Below are positions 55,940-63,436 of a stretch of DNA of 64,000 nt, piece by piece; within the stretch, counting starts at the first letter, position 1, and every line of letters starts with the position of its first letter. The notes under the pieces were generated by a model. It did not search any database, was not told where the DNA came from, and saw only the letters and a list, made by a program, of their open reading frames with translations. The DNA comes from Pandoraea communis. GTDB lineage: Bacteria > Pseudomonadota > Gammaproteobacteria > Burkholderiales > Burkholderiaceae. The translations under genes were made by a program, and so were the position numbers. The stretch is taken from positions 124,001 to 188,000 of the forward strand of contig NZ_CABPSJ010000007.1 of the NCBI RefSeq assembly GCF_902459745.1. The letters run 5' to 3'.

Positions 55940-56071
55940 AGGGCAACGATTCCGTCTCGTGTCGCCGCTGCGGCGCGCGCCGGCCGACATCGTGAAGTGC
56001 GGCGGACATGCGGCGCGAGTAATGAACGACGCCGTCACCGGTAGCGGCGAGGCATCGGACTGAACGCGAGA

Positions 56072-56500
56072 TCAGGAAGCGGCAGGTGGCGCGCGCGCAG
56101 GCGGCGTGTAGGCGAGTTGAGCGTTGGCCGGGCGCGTGTGGGCGGCCGGCCCCGCTCGGGCAATCCATGCGAACGATACCGCGCCGGTGAGTGCGGGCAT
56201 GGCGAGCGGCGGGTGATTGGCAAGCAGCGAACAGTAGCCGCAAACGTCGCCCCGATTGTCGTATGACCCGTGAGACATGGATGCGCCGTGCATCCCTTCG
56301 CCGTCGTGCGCGCGTGTCGTCGGGGCAAGCGCCATCGCGGGCGCCATCCCGTCGACCGTACAAAACGCGGCGTTCAGCATTCGTGCTTGTTCCGCGCGGT
56401 GTGCGGCTAGCACCTGACTGACGGCGGGCATGCAAATCGCAAGCCACATGGCGGCGAGGCCGAGCCATGCGAATAGGCGTTTGCGTGCGGTGAAAGACAT
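56072..56500 (-). CDS. DUF2946 family protein
   Basis: A 142-aa exported protein. An N-terminal hydrophobic segment (LFAWLGLAAMWLAICMPAVSQVLA) precedes the DUF2946 core CGYCSLLANHPPLAMPAL, with a Met/His-rich loop (HDGEGMHGASMSHGSYDN). DUF2946 members cluster with copper and PepSY genes in proteobacteria. 132 bp upstream of the PepSY gene on the same strand, so likely one operon. The conserved CxxC and HDGEGMHG suggest metal binding. Confidence 0.85.
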   Translation of the reverse strand: MSFTARKRLFAWLGLAAMWLAICMPAVSQVLAAHRAEQARMLNAAFCTVDGMAPAMALAPTTRAHDGEGMHGASMSHGSYDNRGDVCGYCSLLANHPPLAMPALTGAVSFAWIARAGPAAHTRPANAQLAYTPPARAPPAAS

Positions 56501-56804
56501 GCGTCAGGAGCGGTTGTCGCGCGAGAGAAGCCGGAATGCTATCACGCGGCCCTCAACGCGAGCGCGCGCGACGGGTGTTGACGGGGGAACCAACGCAGGG
56601 CAGGCGGCTGCCCGTCCTTCGGGATGAGGGTTTTTTGAATCCGTATGTGTCACTTCTCGGGACAGATACATTCAGACATCAATGACGGCGCTCGCGCAGA
56701 TATAACGGTGGGCAAGCGTCCGGTCGGCATTGAATTGGCCCCTGGCGTCTTGGCACAACGTCCCGGTACATCCGCCGGTACGTCACTCACAGAGGACAAC
56801 AGTC
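56501..56804. other. Divergent intergenic region
   Basis: 304 bp between the DUF2946 gene and the Tat hydrolase. It contains a hairpin GGGCAG-GCGG-CTGCCC at 56598-56613 with T6 at 56631-56636 and no gene I can support. Confidence 0.4.
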
Positions 56805-57827
56805 ATGTCGGAACCGGTCAATCTTCGCCGTCGTCGCCTTCTTGGCACCACGCTCGCGGGTGTCACCCTCGCCGAACTCGGGCTGCCGCCACTGGCGCAT
56901 GCCGCATCGCCGTCCGTTGGCGGATATACGTCGTTCGAAACCCTTCGTCAGATCGAGGCGGGCGACCTGAACGTCGGGTATGCGCAGGCCGGGCCGAAGG
57001 ACGGCAAGGTGGTCATTCTGCTGCACGGCTGGCCGTACGACATCTACAGCTACGTCGACGTAGCGCCGCAACTGGCTGGGGCCGGCTACCGCGTGATCGT
57101 TCCGTATCTGCGCGGTTACGGCACGACGCGGTTGCTCTCGGCCGCGACACCGCGTAACGGTCAGCAGGCCGTGGTGGCCGCCGACATCATCGCGCTCATG
57201 GACGCGCTGAAGATCGATCAGGCGATTCTTGGCGGCTACGACTGGGGCGCGCGAACGGCGAACATCCTGGCCGCTATCTGGCCGGAGCGCGTAAAGGCGT
57301 TGGTGTCCGTGAGCGGCTATCTCATCGGCAGTCAGGAAGCGAACCGTCAGCCGCTGCCACCGCCGGCGGAGTTGCAATGGTGGTATCAGTACTACTTTGC
57401 GACGGAGCGTGGCGCGAAAGGCTACGCGGCCAACACCGATGCGTTCAACAAGCTCATCTGGCAGCTTGCTTCGCCGCAGTGGCATTTCGACGACGCGACT
57501 TATGCGCGTTCGGCAGCGGCGTTCCACAACCCCGATCACGTGGCCATCGTGATTCACAACTACCGTTGGCGTCTGGGGCTGGCGCAAGGCGAGTCGCGCT
57601 TCGATGCGCTCGAGCAGCGTCTGGCCGCCGCGCCGACCATCTCCGTACCGACGATCACGATGGAAGGTGACGCGAATGGCGCCCCGCATCCCGCACCGGC
57701 GGCATACGCGAAGAAGTTCACCGGGAAGTATCTGCATCGCGATATCGGTGGTGGCGTCGGCCACAACCTGCCGCAGGAAGCGCCGAAGGCGTTCGCCGAT
57801 GCCATTCTGGAAGTGGTTACGCTCTGA
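56805..57827 (+). CDS. Alpha/beta-hydrolase with Tat-type signal (epoxide hydrolase/dehalogenase-like)
   Basis: A 340-aa protein. The N-terminus NLRRRRLLGTTLAGVTL is a twin-arginine signal. The catalytic core has ILLHGWPYDIYSYVDVAPQL, the nucleophile elbow ILGGYDWGARTANIL with Asp rather than Ser, and VGHNLPQEAPKAF with the His, as in epoxide hydrolases and haloalkane dehalogenases. PTITMEGDANGAPHPAP may carry the acidic residue. Exported to the periplasm. Substrate unknown. Confidence 0.88.
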   Translation: MSEPVNLRRRRLLGTTLAGVTLAELGLPPLAHAASPSVGGYTSFETLRQIEAGDLNVGYAQAGPKDGKVVILLHGWPYDIYSYVDVAPQLAGAGYRVIVPYLRGYGTTRLLSAATPRNGQQAVVAADIIALMDALKIDQAILGGYDWGARTANILAAIWPERVKALVSVSGYLIGSQEANRQPLPPPAELQWWYQYYFATERGAKGYAANTDAFNKLIWQLASPQWHFDDATYARSAAAFHNPDHVAIVIHNYRWRLGLAQGESRFDALEQRLAAAPTISVPTITMEGDANGAPHPAPAAYAKKFTGKYLHRDIGGGVGHNLPQEAPKAFADAILEVVTL

Positions 57828-57880
57828 TATGCGCTGAACGGCCAGCGTCACTGCGACCACACGCTCGCCGCATCGAGCGC

Positions 57881-58780
57881 TCACTCGACGCGGCGCACGC
57901 GAACCCGCAGCCAGACCATCGCCGCCGTGGCAATGGCCGTCGCGAGCATCGACTGCCAGATGGCGTGTGTAGCGGCCCATGTCCCGACGAATGCGCCCGC
58001 AAACACGAAAATCGTGACCCATTCGAGCACCTTGTCGAGCCGGTTCGGATCGCGATAGCGATGAGATTCGGCGGGGTGTTGCGAGTCGGGCGATATGGCC
58101 GCAGCGTATCGATTGCGTGGCGCACGTGGCGCACAGGCGGGAAATGCTTCCACCAGGGATTGGCTGGGCCACGGATTGACTTCGGCGCCGGGGGCACCCA
58201 TGCCGGTAGTCCGCCAGACGGTATCGGTGTCGGCCGCTCGTTTCAGACGCTCGATTTCTTCCGACAGGTCGGCATGTACGCGTGTGCCGTGATCCAGCGC
58301 GGTGATCTGCTCAAGCTCCGTCACCAACCTCTCGGTGGCGTCTGTGACATCGGGCAGTCCGCTGGTACGAACGAGAATGAAGGGGCCGTAGGCCGTCGCG
58401 ATGTAGTCGACGAACGCGTCATAGATCGGGCGAAAACGTTCGCCGACGAGTTCGATCAGGTGATCGCGCCGCCGGGTCGTGCGTGCGAGCGCGAGCGCTT
58501 TTGTCGTCACCAGATAGGGATATTTCGCGTCCCTTTCGGCTTGCGTGGCGGTTTTCAGAAACGCTTCGCGCGCCAGCGCCGCGTCGTCGGGATCGAAATC
58601 GTCGATGACGTAGGCGAAGTGAATATCGTCCGCAGCAAATAATGCGCGCCAGAAGAGCGGGATATGGGCGTTTGCCTCCAACGAGGGGCCATCGGCGGAA
58701 AAGTACGTCTTCAATTCGCCCTTACGGCCCTCCGGCATGCGTGGCCAGGGCGGACTCTCGAGGAAGACCGGATGTGACAT
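57881..58780 (-). CDS. Hypothetical protein with C-terminal membrane helices
   Basis: A 299-aa protein; ATG at 58780 was chosen because AAGG lies upstream, though the frame is open to 58933. The N-terminal 235 residues are soluble (LFWRALFAADDIHFAYVIDDFDPDDAALAREAFLKTA, LVGERFRPIYDAFVDYIATAYGPFILVRTSGLPDV). Two helices near the C-terminus (LEWVTIFVFAGAFVGTWAATHA, MLATAIATAAMVWLRV) anchor it. No known family. Downstream of acr3 on the same strand, but its role in arsenic handling is unproven. Confidence 0.65.
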   Translation of the reverse strand: MSHPVFLESPPWPRMPEGRKGELKTYFSADGPSLEANAHIPLFWRALFAADDIHFAYVIDDFDPDDAALAREAFLKTATQAERDAKYPYLVTTKALALARTTRRRDHLIELVGERFRPIYDAFVDYIATAYGPFILVRTSGLPDVTDATERLVTELEQITALDHGTRVHADLSEEIERLKRAADTDTVWRTTGMGAPGAEVNPWPSQSLVEAFPACAPRAPRNRYAAAISPDSQHPAESHRYRDPNRLDKVLEWVTIFVFAGAFVGTWAATHAIWQSMLATAIATAAMVWLRVRVRRVE

Positions 58781-58877
58781 TTCTTGAGCCTTCAACTGAG
58801 TTGGACGGCGCCATCGAGCGTTCGCCCGCCAAACCGGGTGGGCCGGGAAATTCTGGCGCAATAAGCGGATTCTGTCA

Positions 58878-59969
58878 TTACGAAACGTCTCTAGCCTCGT
58901 ACCATCCTTTCGTTCGATTGACGACACGGACAACGACGAGCATTAACGGGACTTCGACCAGCACCCCCACAACGGTGGCGAGTGCGGCGCCCGAGCGCAG
59001 GCCGAAGACGCTGATGGCTGTGGCGACCGCCAATTCGAAGAAGTTGCTCGCGGCAATCAGGCTCGACGGTCCGGCCACACAATGCGCAACGCCGAGTCTT
59101 CGATTCAACGCGTACGCGAGCCCGGCGTTGATCGTCACCTGTACGACGATAGGAATGGCGAGCAGTCCGATGACGAGAGGCTGTTCGATCATCACATCTG
59201 CCTGAAAGGCGAAAAGCAGCACCAGCGTGGCAAGCAAGGCGCCCATGGAGTAGGGCGAAGCGGCTGAGGCCGCCTTGGCGAGCGCATTCTGGCTGTGCCC
59301 GAGTAGTACGCGGCGCAGGCCTTGTGCAATCGCAACGGGAATGAGGATGTAGACGACGACCGACACAAGCAACGTTTCCCACGGCACGCTGATGGCCGAA
59401 ACGCCGAGCAAAAGCGCCACGATGGGGGCGAAGGCGACCACCATGATGGCGTCGTTCAGCGCGACTTGCGAGAGCGTGAAATAAGCATCGCCCTTGCACA
59501 GTTGAGACCATACGAACACCATCGCCGTACACGGTGCAGCGGCGAGCAGAATCAGTCCTGCAATGTAGCTGTCCAACTGCGCTGCGGGCAGCCATCCGGC
59601 AAACCAATGGCGCACGAACAGCCACGCCAGCAATGCCATCGAGAACGGCTTGACCAGCCAGTTCACCACAAGGGTCACGCCAACACCACGCCAATGTTCG
59701 GCGACACGGCCCAGGGCGCCGAAATCGATCTTCACGAGCATCGGGACGATCATGGCCCATATCAGCACGGCGACGACGATATTGACGCGAGCGACTTCGA
59801 ACCGTGAGACAAGCCCGATGTAGGTCGGCGCGACGTGTCCGACGAGCACCCCGGCGACCATACAGAGCAGTACCCAGATGGATAGGTACCGCTCGAAAGC
59901 GCCCATGATCGCTGCCTTTTCGGACCTCGCCGTTGACGGATCGGCGTCGGGAAGCGAACTGGTCATCAT
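58878..59969 (-). CDS. acr3: ACR3-family arsenite efflux permease
   Basis: A 363-aa, 10-helix arsenite antiporter. Key ACR3 residues are present: the essential Cys in APCTAMVFVWSQL (helix 4) and the Glu in NFFELAVATAI (helix 9). Its ATG overlaps the arsC stop by ATGA, fixing the start. It exports As(OH)3 after ArsC reduces arsenate. Transcribed from the arsR-arsC divergent promoter. Confidence 0.94.
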   Translation of the reverse strand: MMTSSLPDADPSTARSEKAAIMGAFERYLSIWVLLCMVAGVLVGHVAPTYIGLVSRFEVARVNIVVAVLIWAMIVPMLVKIDFGALGRVAEHWRGVGVTLVVNWLVKPFSMALLAWLFVRHWFAGWLPAAQLDSYIAGLILLAAAPCTAMVFVWSQLCKGDAYFTLSQVALNDAIMVVAFAPIVALLLGVSAISVPWETLLVSVVVYILIPVAIAQGLRRVLLGHSQNALAKAASAASPYSMGALLATLVLLFAFQADVMIEQPLVIGLLAIPIVVQVTINAGLAYALNRRLGVAHCVAGPSSLIAASNFFELAVATAISVFGLRSGAALATVVGVLVEVPLMLVVVRVVNRTKGWYEARDVS

Positions 59970-60487
59970 GCCTCCTTGGCGCGAAGCCGGTTGCCGATCT
60001 CCTGAAGTTGCTGCTGTGCCGCAACCGGGTCGAGCTTTTCCAAGGGAAGATCCAGAAACAACTCGATGCGCGCGCGAAGTTGCAGATAGGTCTGGACAAA
60101 CGCTTTGCGAATGCCGTCGGGCGTTCCCTGCGTTTGCGAAGGGTCGGGCACACCCCAATGGGCTTTGGCCGGATGGCCGGGCCAGATGGGGCAGGTCTCG
60201 CCGGCCGCGTTGTCGCAAACGGTGAAGATGAAATCGATACGCGGTGCACCGGGCTGCGCGAATTCGTCCCACGACTTGCTGCGAAGCGCCGACGTGTCTG
60301 TTCCGCGCGACGCCAGCAATTCGAGTGCATAAGGGTTGGGGTGACCGGACGGCTGGCTGCCCGCGCTGAAGGCGACGAACCGGTTTGCACCCAGGTCATT
60401 GAGAATGGCTTCGGCGAGGAGAGAGCGGGCCGAGTTGTGTGTGCAAAGGAACAGCACATGGCGCTTGGCGGTATCTGCTTGTATCAT
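59966..60487 (-). CDS. arsC: Arsenate reductase ArsC (low-molecular-weight phosphatase type)
   Basis: A 173-aa enzyme reducing arsenate to arsenite. The P-loop CTHNSARS (Cys15-X5-Arg21) is followed by redox Cys91 and Cys99 (FTVCDNAAGETCPIWPG), typical of thioredoxin-coupled ArsC. Asp in VPDPSQ is the general acid. ATG at 60487 is preferred; the frame extends to 60556 across the arsR promoter. First gene of arsC-acr3. Confidence 0.94.
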   Translation of the reverse strand: MIQADTAKRHVLFLCTHNSARSLLAEAILNDLGANRFVAFSAGSQPSGHPNPYALELLASRGTDTSALRSKSWDEFAQPGAPRIDFIFTVCDNAAGETCPIWPGHPAKAHWGVPDPSQTQGTPDGIRKAFVQTYLQLRARIELFLDLPLEKLDPVAAQQQLQEIGNRLRAKEA

Positions 60488-60496
60488 GGCGCAAAG

Positions 60497-60512
60497 ATTC
60501 CAGAAATATCGA
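60497..60512. promoter_or_regulatory. ArsR operator in the arsC/arsR divergent promoter
   Basis: TTCCAGAAATATCGAA, an inverted repeat TTC-N10-GAA, matches the site at 61690-61705 at 13 of 16 positions. It lies 9 bp from arsC and 38 bp from arsR, so it can control both. Confidence 0.65.
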
Positions 60513-60550
60513 AATAACGAGTCCGTGTTGATCACGGGGCAATCGACGAC

Positions 60551-60886
60551 ATGCAAACCACCCTGAACGATACCGACGCCGTCAAGGCCCTAGCCGCATT
60601 GGCACAAGGCAATCGACTTGCCGTGTTCCGGTTGCTGGTTGTCACCGGCCCCGAAGGGCTTAGCGTCGGCAACATCGCCGAGACGCTCGGGCTTGCTAAC
60701 GCCACCCTGTCTTTCCATCTGAAGGAACTCGCCAACGCGGGCTTGATCTCGTCCCGACAGGAAGGGCGGTACATCTACTACGCGGCGGCCATCGACAAGA
60801 TGAATGCGCTGATCGGTTTTCTCACCGAAAACTGCTGTCAGGGCGTGCCCGGGCTGTGCAATCCGGCGGCGTCTCGGAAGTGCTGA
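60551..60886 (+). CDS. arsR: ArsR/SmtB-family arsenic-responsive repressor
   Basis: A 111-aa winged-helix repressor ([51 protein letters not shown]). Instead of the E. coli CVCDL helix-3 site, metal-binding Cys residues lie at the C-terminus: C95, C96 and C103 ([11 protein letters not shown]), like the Acidithiobacillus-type ArsR. As(III) binding would release DNA. Divergent from arsC-acr3, with which it shares an operator. Its 3' end overlaps convergent arsH by 49 bp. Confidence 0.95.
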   Translation: MQTTLNDTDAVKALAALAQGNRLAVFRLLVVTGPEGLSVGNIAETLGLANATLSFHLKELANAGLISSRQEGRYIYYAAAIDKMNALIGFLTENCCQGVPGLCNPAASRKC

Positions 60887-61662
60887 GTCGCCGGGTTTGT
60901 CTGCCGCGATTTCACGTCTGACGCTGCGCCGATAGCAATGGCGGACAAGTCGTCGGTCGCGGCGTCGAGTGGCGTATCGGCCTCGGCGCGTTCGCTGTAG
61001 CGGTCGACCAGATAGTCGCTCTTCCCGCGCAGCAACAATGTGAACTTGATCAACTCTTCCATCACATCCACGACGCGGTCGTAATAAGCGGACGGCTTCA
61101 TCCGGCCGGCCTCGTCGAATTCCTGAAAGGCCTTCGCGACCGATGACTGGTTCGGGATCGTGAACATCCGCATCCATCGGCCAAGCTGACGTAACTGATT
61201 CACCGAATTGAAGGATTGAGAACCGCCGCTGACCTGCATGACCGCAAGCGTGCGGCCTTGCGTCGGACGGATGCCGCCCATCGAGAGAGGAAGATGATCG
61301 ATCTGCGTCTTCATGACGGCAGAAATCGTTCCGTGCCGCTCGGGACTGCACCAGACCTGCCCCTCGGACCACAGCGACAACTCGCGCAGTGCCTTGACCT
61401 TTGGGTGCGCGTCGCCATCGATTTCATCAGGCATCGGCAGGCCGCGAGGGTCGAAGATGCGCACTTCGGCCCCCATCCGCTCCAGCAGTCGCGCCGCTTC
61501 CTCGGTCAGCAACCGGGAGTAGGAGCGCTCGCGCAGCGAGCCATATAGAAGCAGGATGCGAGCGGGTGCCGCGTCGGCCATGCCGAGCCGGGATGCAATG
61601 CAGGCGTCGAAATACCGGGGCTTCACGGCAGGGAGGGTGGGTTGCGGCGAGACGGCAGGCAC
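60838..61662 (-). CDS. arsH: ArsH NADPH-dependent flavoprotein
   Basis: A 274-aa flavodoxin-fold oxidoreductase ([25 protein letters not shown] loop, then [45 protein letters not shown]). ArsH oxidises trivalent organoarsenicals and reduces quinones/H2O2. I place the start at GTG 61662, because a promoter sits just upstream and would exclude the GTG at 61728. ATG at 61581 is a further alternative. C-terminal about 35 residues exceed the usual length and run antisense to arsR. Confidence 0.9.
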   Translation of the reverse strand: MPAVSPQPTLPAVKPRYFDACIASRLGMADAAPARILLLYGSLRERSYSRLLTEEAARLLERMGAEVRIFDPRGLPMPDEIDGDAHPKVKALRELSLWSEGQVWCSPERHGTISAVMKTQIDHLPLSMGGIRPTQGRTLAVMQVSGGSQSFNSVNQLRQLGRWMRMFTIPNQSSVAKAFQEFDEAGRMKPSAYYDRVVDVMEELIKFTLLLRGKSDYLVDRYSERAEADTPLDAATDDLSAIAIGAASDVKSRQTNPATQHFRDAAGLHSPGTP

Positions 61663-61689
61663 GAAGGTTCTAGATTTTGGTTTTGATAT

Positions 61690-61723
61690 TTCCAATAATA
61701 TGGAATATTTGAATGACACGCAA
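61690..61723 (-). promoter_or_regulatory. arsH promoter with ArsR operator
   Basis: Minus-strand -35 TTGCGT (61718-61723), 17-bp spacer, -10 TATTAT (61695-61700), with the operator TTCCAATAATATGGAA (61690-61705) covering the -10. Matches the arsC/arsR operator at 13 of 16 positions. Confidence 0.65.
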
Positions 61724-61883
61724 GCCACCCTTTGAGAGGGTAGGGACTTTCATCGGCGGGCGCCTGTGAATGGTGCGCAGGCCTTGCATTGGTGCGAAAC
61801 GTGCCCCATGGGAATGGCACGCTCGACGCCCGGTCGTGCACGCTTTCGGCGCAATACCGAGGTGGCGCCTTTGGCCACGGGCG

Positions 61884-61926
61884 TTGGCACGAAACTTGAA
61901 TCGATCCACGCACGCTTGTACACAAG
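61884..61926 (+). promoter_or_regulatory. Sigma-54-type promoter and GntR operator before the BCCP-GntR operon
   Basis: TTGGCACG-AAAC-TTGA (61884-61899) fits the sigma-54 -24/-12 consensus TGGCACG-N4-TTGC except its last base. CTTGTACACAAG (61915-61926), a 12-bp palindrome with one central mismatch pair, sits just after the expected transcription start. The same pairing occurs at 63381-63415. Confidence 0.6.
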
Positions 61927-61933
61927 AAGGCGT

Positions 61934-62134
61934 ACGGCGGATATCACGGGGAACGTCTGGAAGCTGCTTGCGCAGCAGGGCGAGAAGGTCAGTGCGGGGG
62001 ATCCCTTGTTAATACTGGAAGCGATGAAGATGGAATTTCAGATAGCAGCACCTCATGACGGCGTGGCCGGATCGTTCCATTGCCGTCCGGGCATGATGAT
62101 CAGTGCGGGAGATCCGCTGGTGTCGCTGGTATGA
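61934..62134 (+). CDS. Biotin carboxyl carrier (BCCP-like) domain protein, start codon uncertain
   Basis: A 66-residue biotinyl domain (ITGNVWKLLAQQGEKVSAGDPLLILEAMKMEFQIAAPHDG), with the biotin Lys in EAMKME. Homologues begin MA(E/D)I..TGNVWK, but here the matching codon is ACG at 61934 after AAGAAGG. In-frame TTG at 61916 lies inside the operator and near the likely transcription start. So this uses a rare start or is damaged. It overlaps gntR by ATGA. It would serve a biotin-dependent urea-type carboxylase together with allophanate hydrolase downstream. Confidence 0.7.
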   Translation, partial: TADITGNVWKLLAQQGEKVSAGDPLLILEAMKMEFQIAAPHDGVAGSFHCRPGMMISAGDPLVSLV

Positions 62135-62916
62135 AGACTGCCGCTATCGACGTTGTCGAACCGGCCGGCACGCATTCGCCGGAACTTGGCCCGGCGAGTA
62201 GCGCCGGTTCGCTGGCCGCCCAGATTTACGCCAGACTCAAGGCCGACATCTTTGACTTTCGTCTGCTGCCGGGAGACCGCTTCAGCGAGGGCGACGTGGC
62301 GACCCGAATGCAGGTCAGCCGTACGCCCGTTCGGCAGGCGTTGTTCTGGCTGCAACGCGAGGGCTATGTCGAAGTTCACTTCAAGAGCGGCTGGCAGGTG
62401 CGTGAATTCGACTTCAAGTACTTCGAAGACCTTTATGAAATCCGCATCATGATGGAGTCGGCGGCCATCGTCCGTCTGGTCAGCGAGGACGCCGTCGATG
62501 CGCTGATGCCGTTACGCGAGATATGGTGTGTGGCGCCGGCGCAGCGCGAGTCTGAGCCCGCGAAGGTCGCGGCCTTCGATGAAGCATTTCACGCGGGGTT
62601 GATTGCGGCGACCGGAAATCTGGAGATGGTCAGGATGCATTTCGATGTCACCGAGCGAATCCGCATCATCCGGCGGCTGGACTTCACCAAGGCGCCTCGC
62701 GTGGTGGCGACGTACGAAGAGCACGCCGCGATTCTTGACGCCATTCACACCCGAGACGTGGGTCTGGCGCAGGCGAGAATCGAGGCACATATCAAGCAGA
62801 GTCAGGCCGAAGTCCAGCAGATCACGTTGCATATGCTTCACTCGGCACGAGAGCGATTCGACTCGTTGGCCAGACGCGATCTCGTGTCTAGCCGCTTCCC
62901 AAGACCGTTGAAATGA
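62131..62916 (+). CDS. GntR-family (FCD) transcriptional regulator
   Basis: A 261-aa regulator. The winged HTH (LAAQIYARLKADIFDFRLLPGDRFSEGDVATRMQVSRTPVRQALFWLQREGYV, about 32-90) precedes an all-helical FCD ligand domain (EDLYEIRIMMESAAIVRLV, DEAFHAGLIAATGNLEMVRMHFDVTERIRI). Start at 62131 overlaps the BCCP stop, so they are coupled. Likely operators CTTGTA-NN-CAAG precede this operon and the allophanate hydrolase gene. Confidence 0.92.
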   Translation: MKTAAIDVVEPAGTHSPELGPASSAGSLAAQIYARLKADIFDFRLLPGDRFSEGDVATRMQVSRTPVRQALFWLQREGYVEVHFKSGWQVREFDFKYFEDLYEIRIMMESAAIVRLVSEDAVDALMPLREIWCVAPAQRESEPAKVAAFDEAFHAGLIAATGNLEMVRMHFDVTERIRIIRRLDFTKAPRVVATYEEHAAILDAIHTRDVGLAQARIEAHIKQSQAEVQQITLHMLHSARERFDSLARRDLVSSRFPRPLK

Positions 62917-63016
62917 AAGAAGCTGCCCGAGAGGGTGGCTTCTGGTACGGCGCTGGCGATGCCATGGCCTTATGGTCTGGGACATGATTGATCGCCGCAT
63001 GAGTCGCTGTACTTGA

Positions 63017-63163
63017 AAACGAGGCGAGGTCATTCTCGTGATGGACAACCTGTGCGTGCATCACACCAAGCCGGTCAAGGCGCGGCTGGCGTCCAACAAA
63101 GCGCTTGCCTAGGTGTCCTACCTGCCCATCTACAGCCCCGAGCTCAACCCCGCCCCTTCATAA
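63017..63163 (+). pseudogene. IS630-family transposase remnant
   Basis: The frame reads GEVILVMDNLCVHHTKPVKARLASNKALA, stop (63110-63112), VSYLPIYSPELNP, the DDE-Asp and YSPDLNP region of IS630 transposases. Only about 48 codons remain, with an internal stop, no other element parts and no clear terminal repeats. It lies in the 520-bp gap between gntR and allophanate hydrolase (62917-63436). Confidence 0.8.
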
Positions 63164-63380
63164 GCAGCATTCATTGCCCCTCACCATGAAAGGGCGCAGC
63201 GCTGCAATGCACCAAAGCAAAGCACGCTGCTCCCTTCCTGTTTGCCCCGAAATCGCGCGTGGCCACAAACGAGCATGGCAACTCGAACTGGCCCCCGATG
63301 ACTGTTAACTGTCATTCAAATATTTGATTTATAAAAATATTGTCGCATTTTTCCACTTGCTTGGATCTTGAGCCGCGATG

Positions 63381-63422
63381 TTGGCACGCTCTTTGCTTTT
63401 TATCTTGTATCCAAGTTTGGAT
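63381..63422 (+). promoter_or_regulatory. Sigma-54 promoter and GntR operator before allophanate hydrolase
   Basis: TTGGCACG-CTCT-TTGCT (63381-63397) is a perfect sigma-54 -24/-12 match. CTTGTATCCAAG (63404-63415) overlaps the expected start site, and ATCCAA-GT-TTGGAT (63409-63422) is a nested palindrome. Indicates nitrogen-dependent transcription. Confidence 0.75.
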
Positions 63423-63436
63423 TTATGCGGAGCACT

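Noticed and set aside
61916-61933. TTG as start codon of the BCCP gene
   Set aside because: It lies within the candidate GntR operator, about 5 nt from the expected transcription start, and has no ribosome site.
63208-63224. TGCACCAAAGCAAAGCA as an NtrC enhancer for allophanate hydrolase
   Set aside because: Only the left half fits TGCACCA-N3-TGGTGCA; the right half matches poorly.
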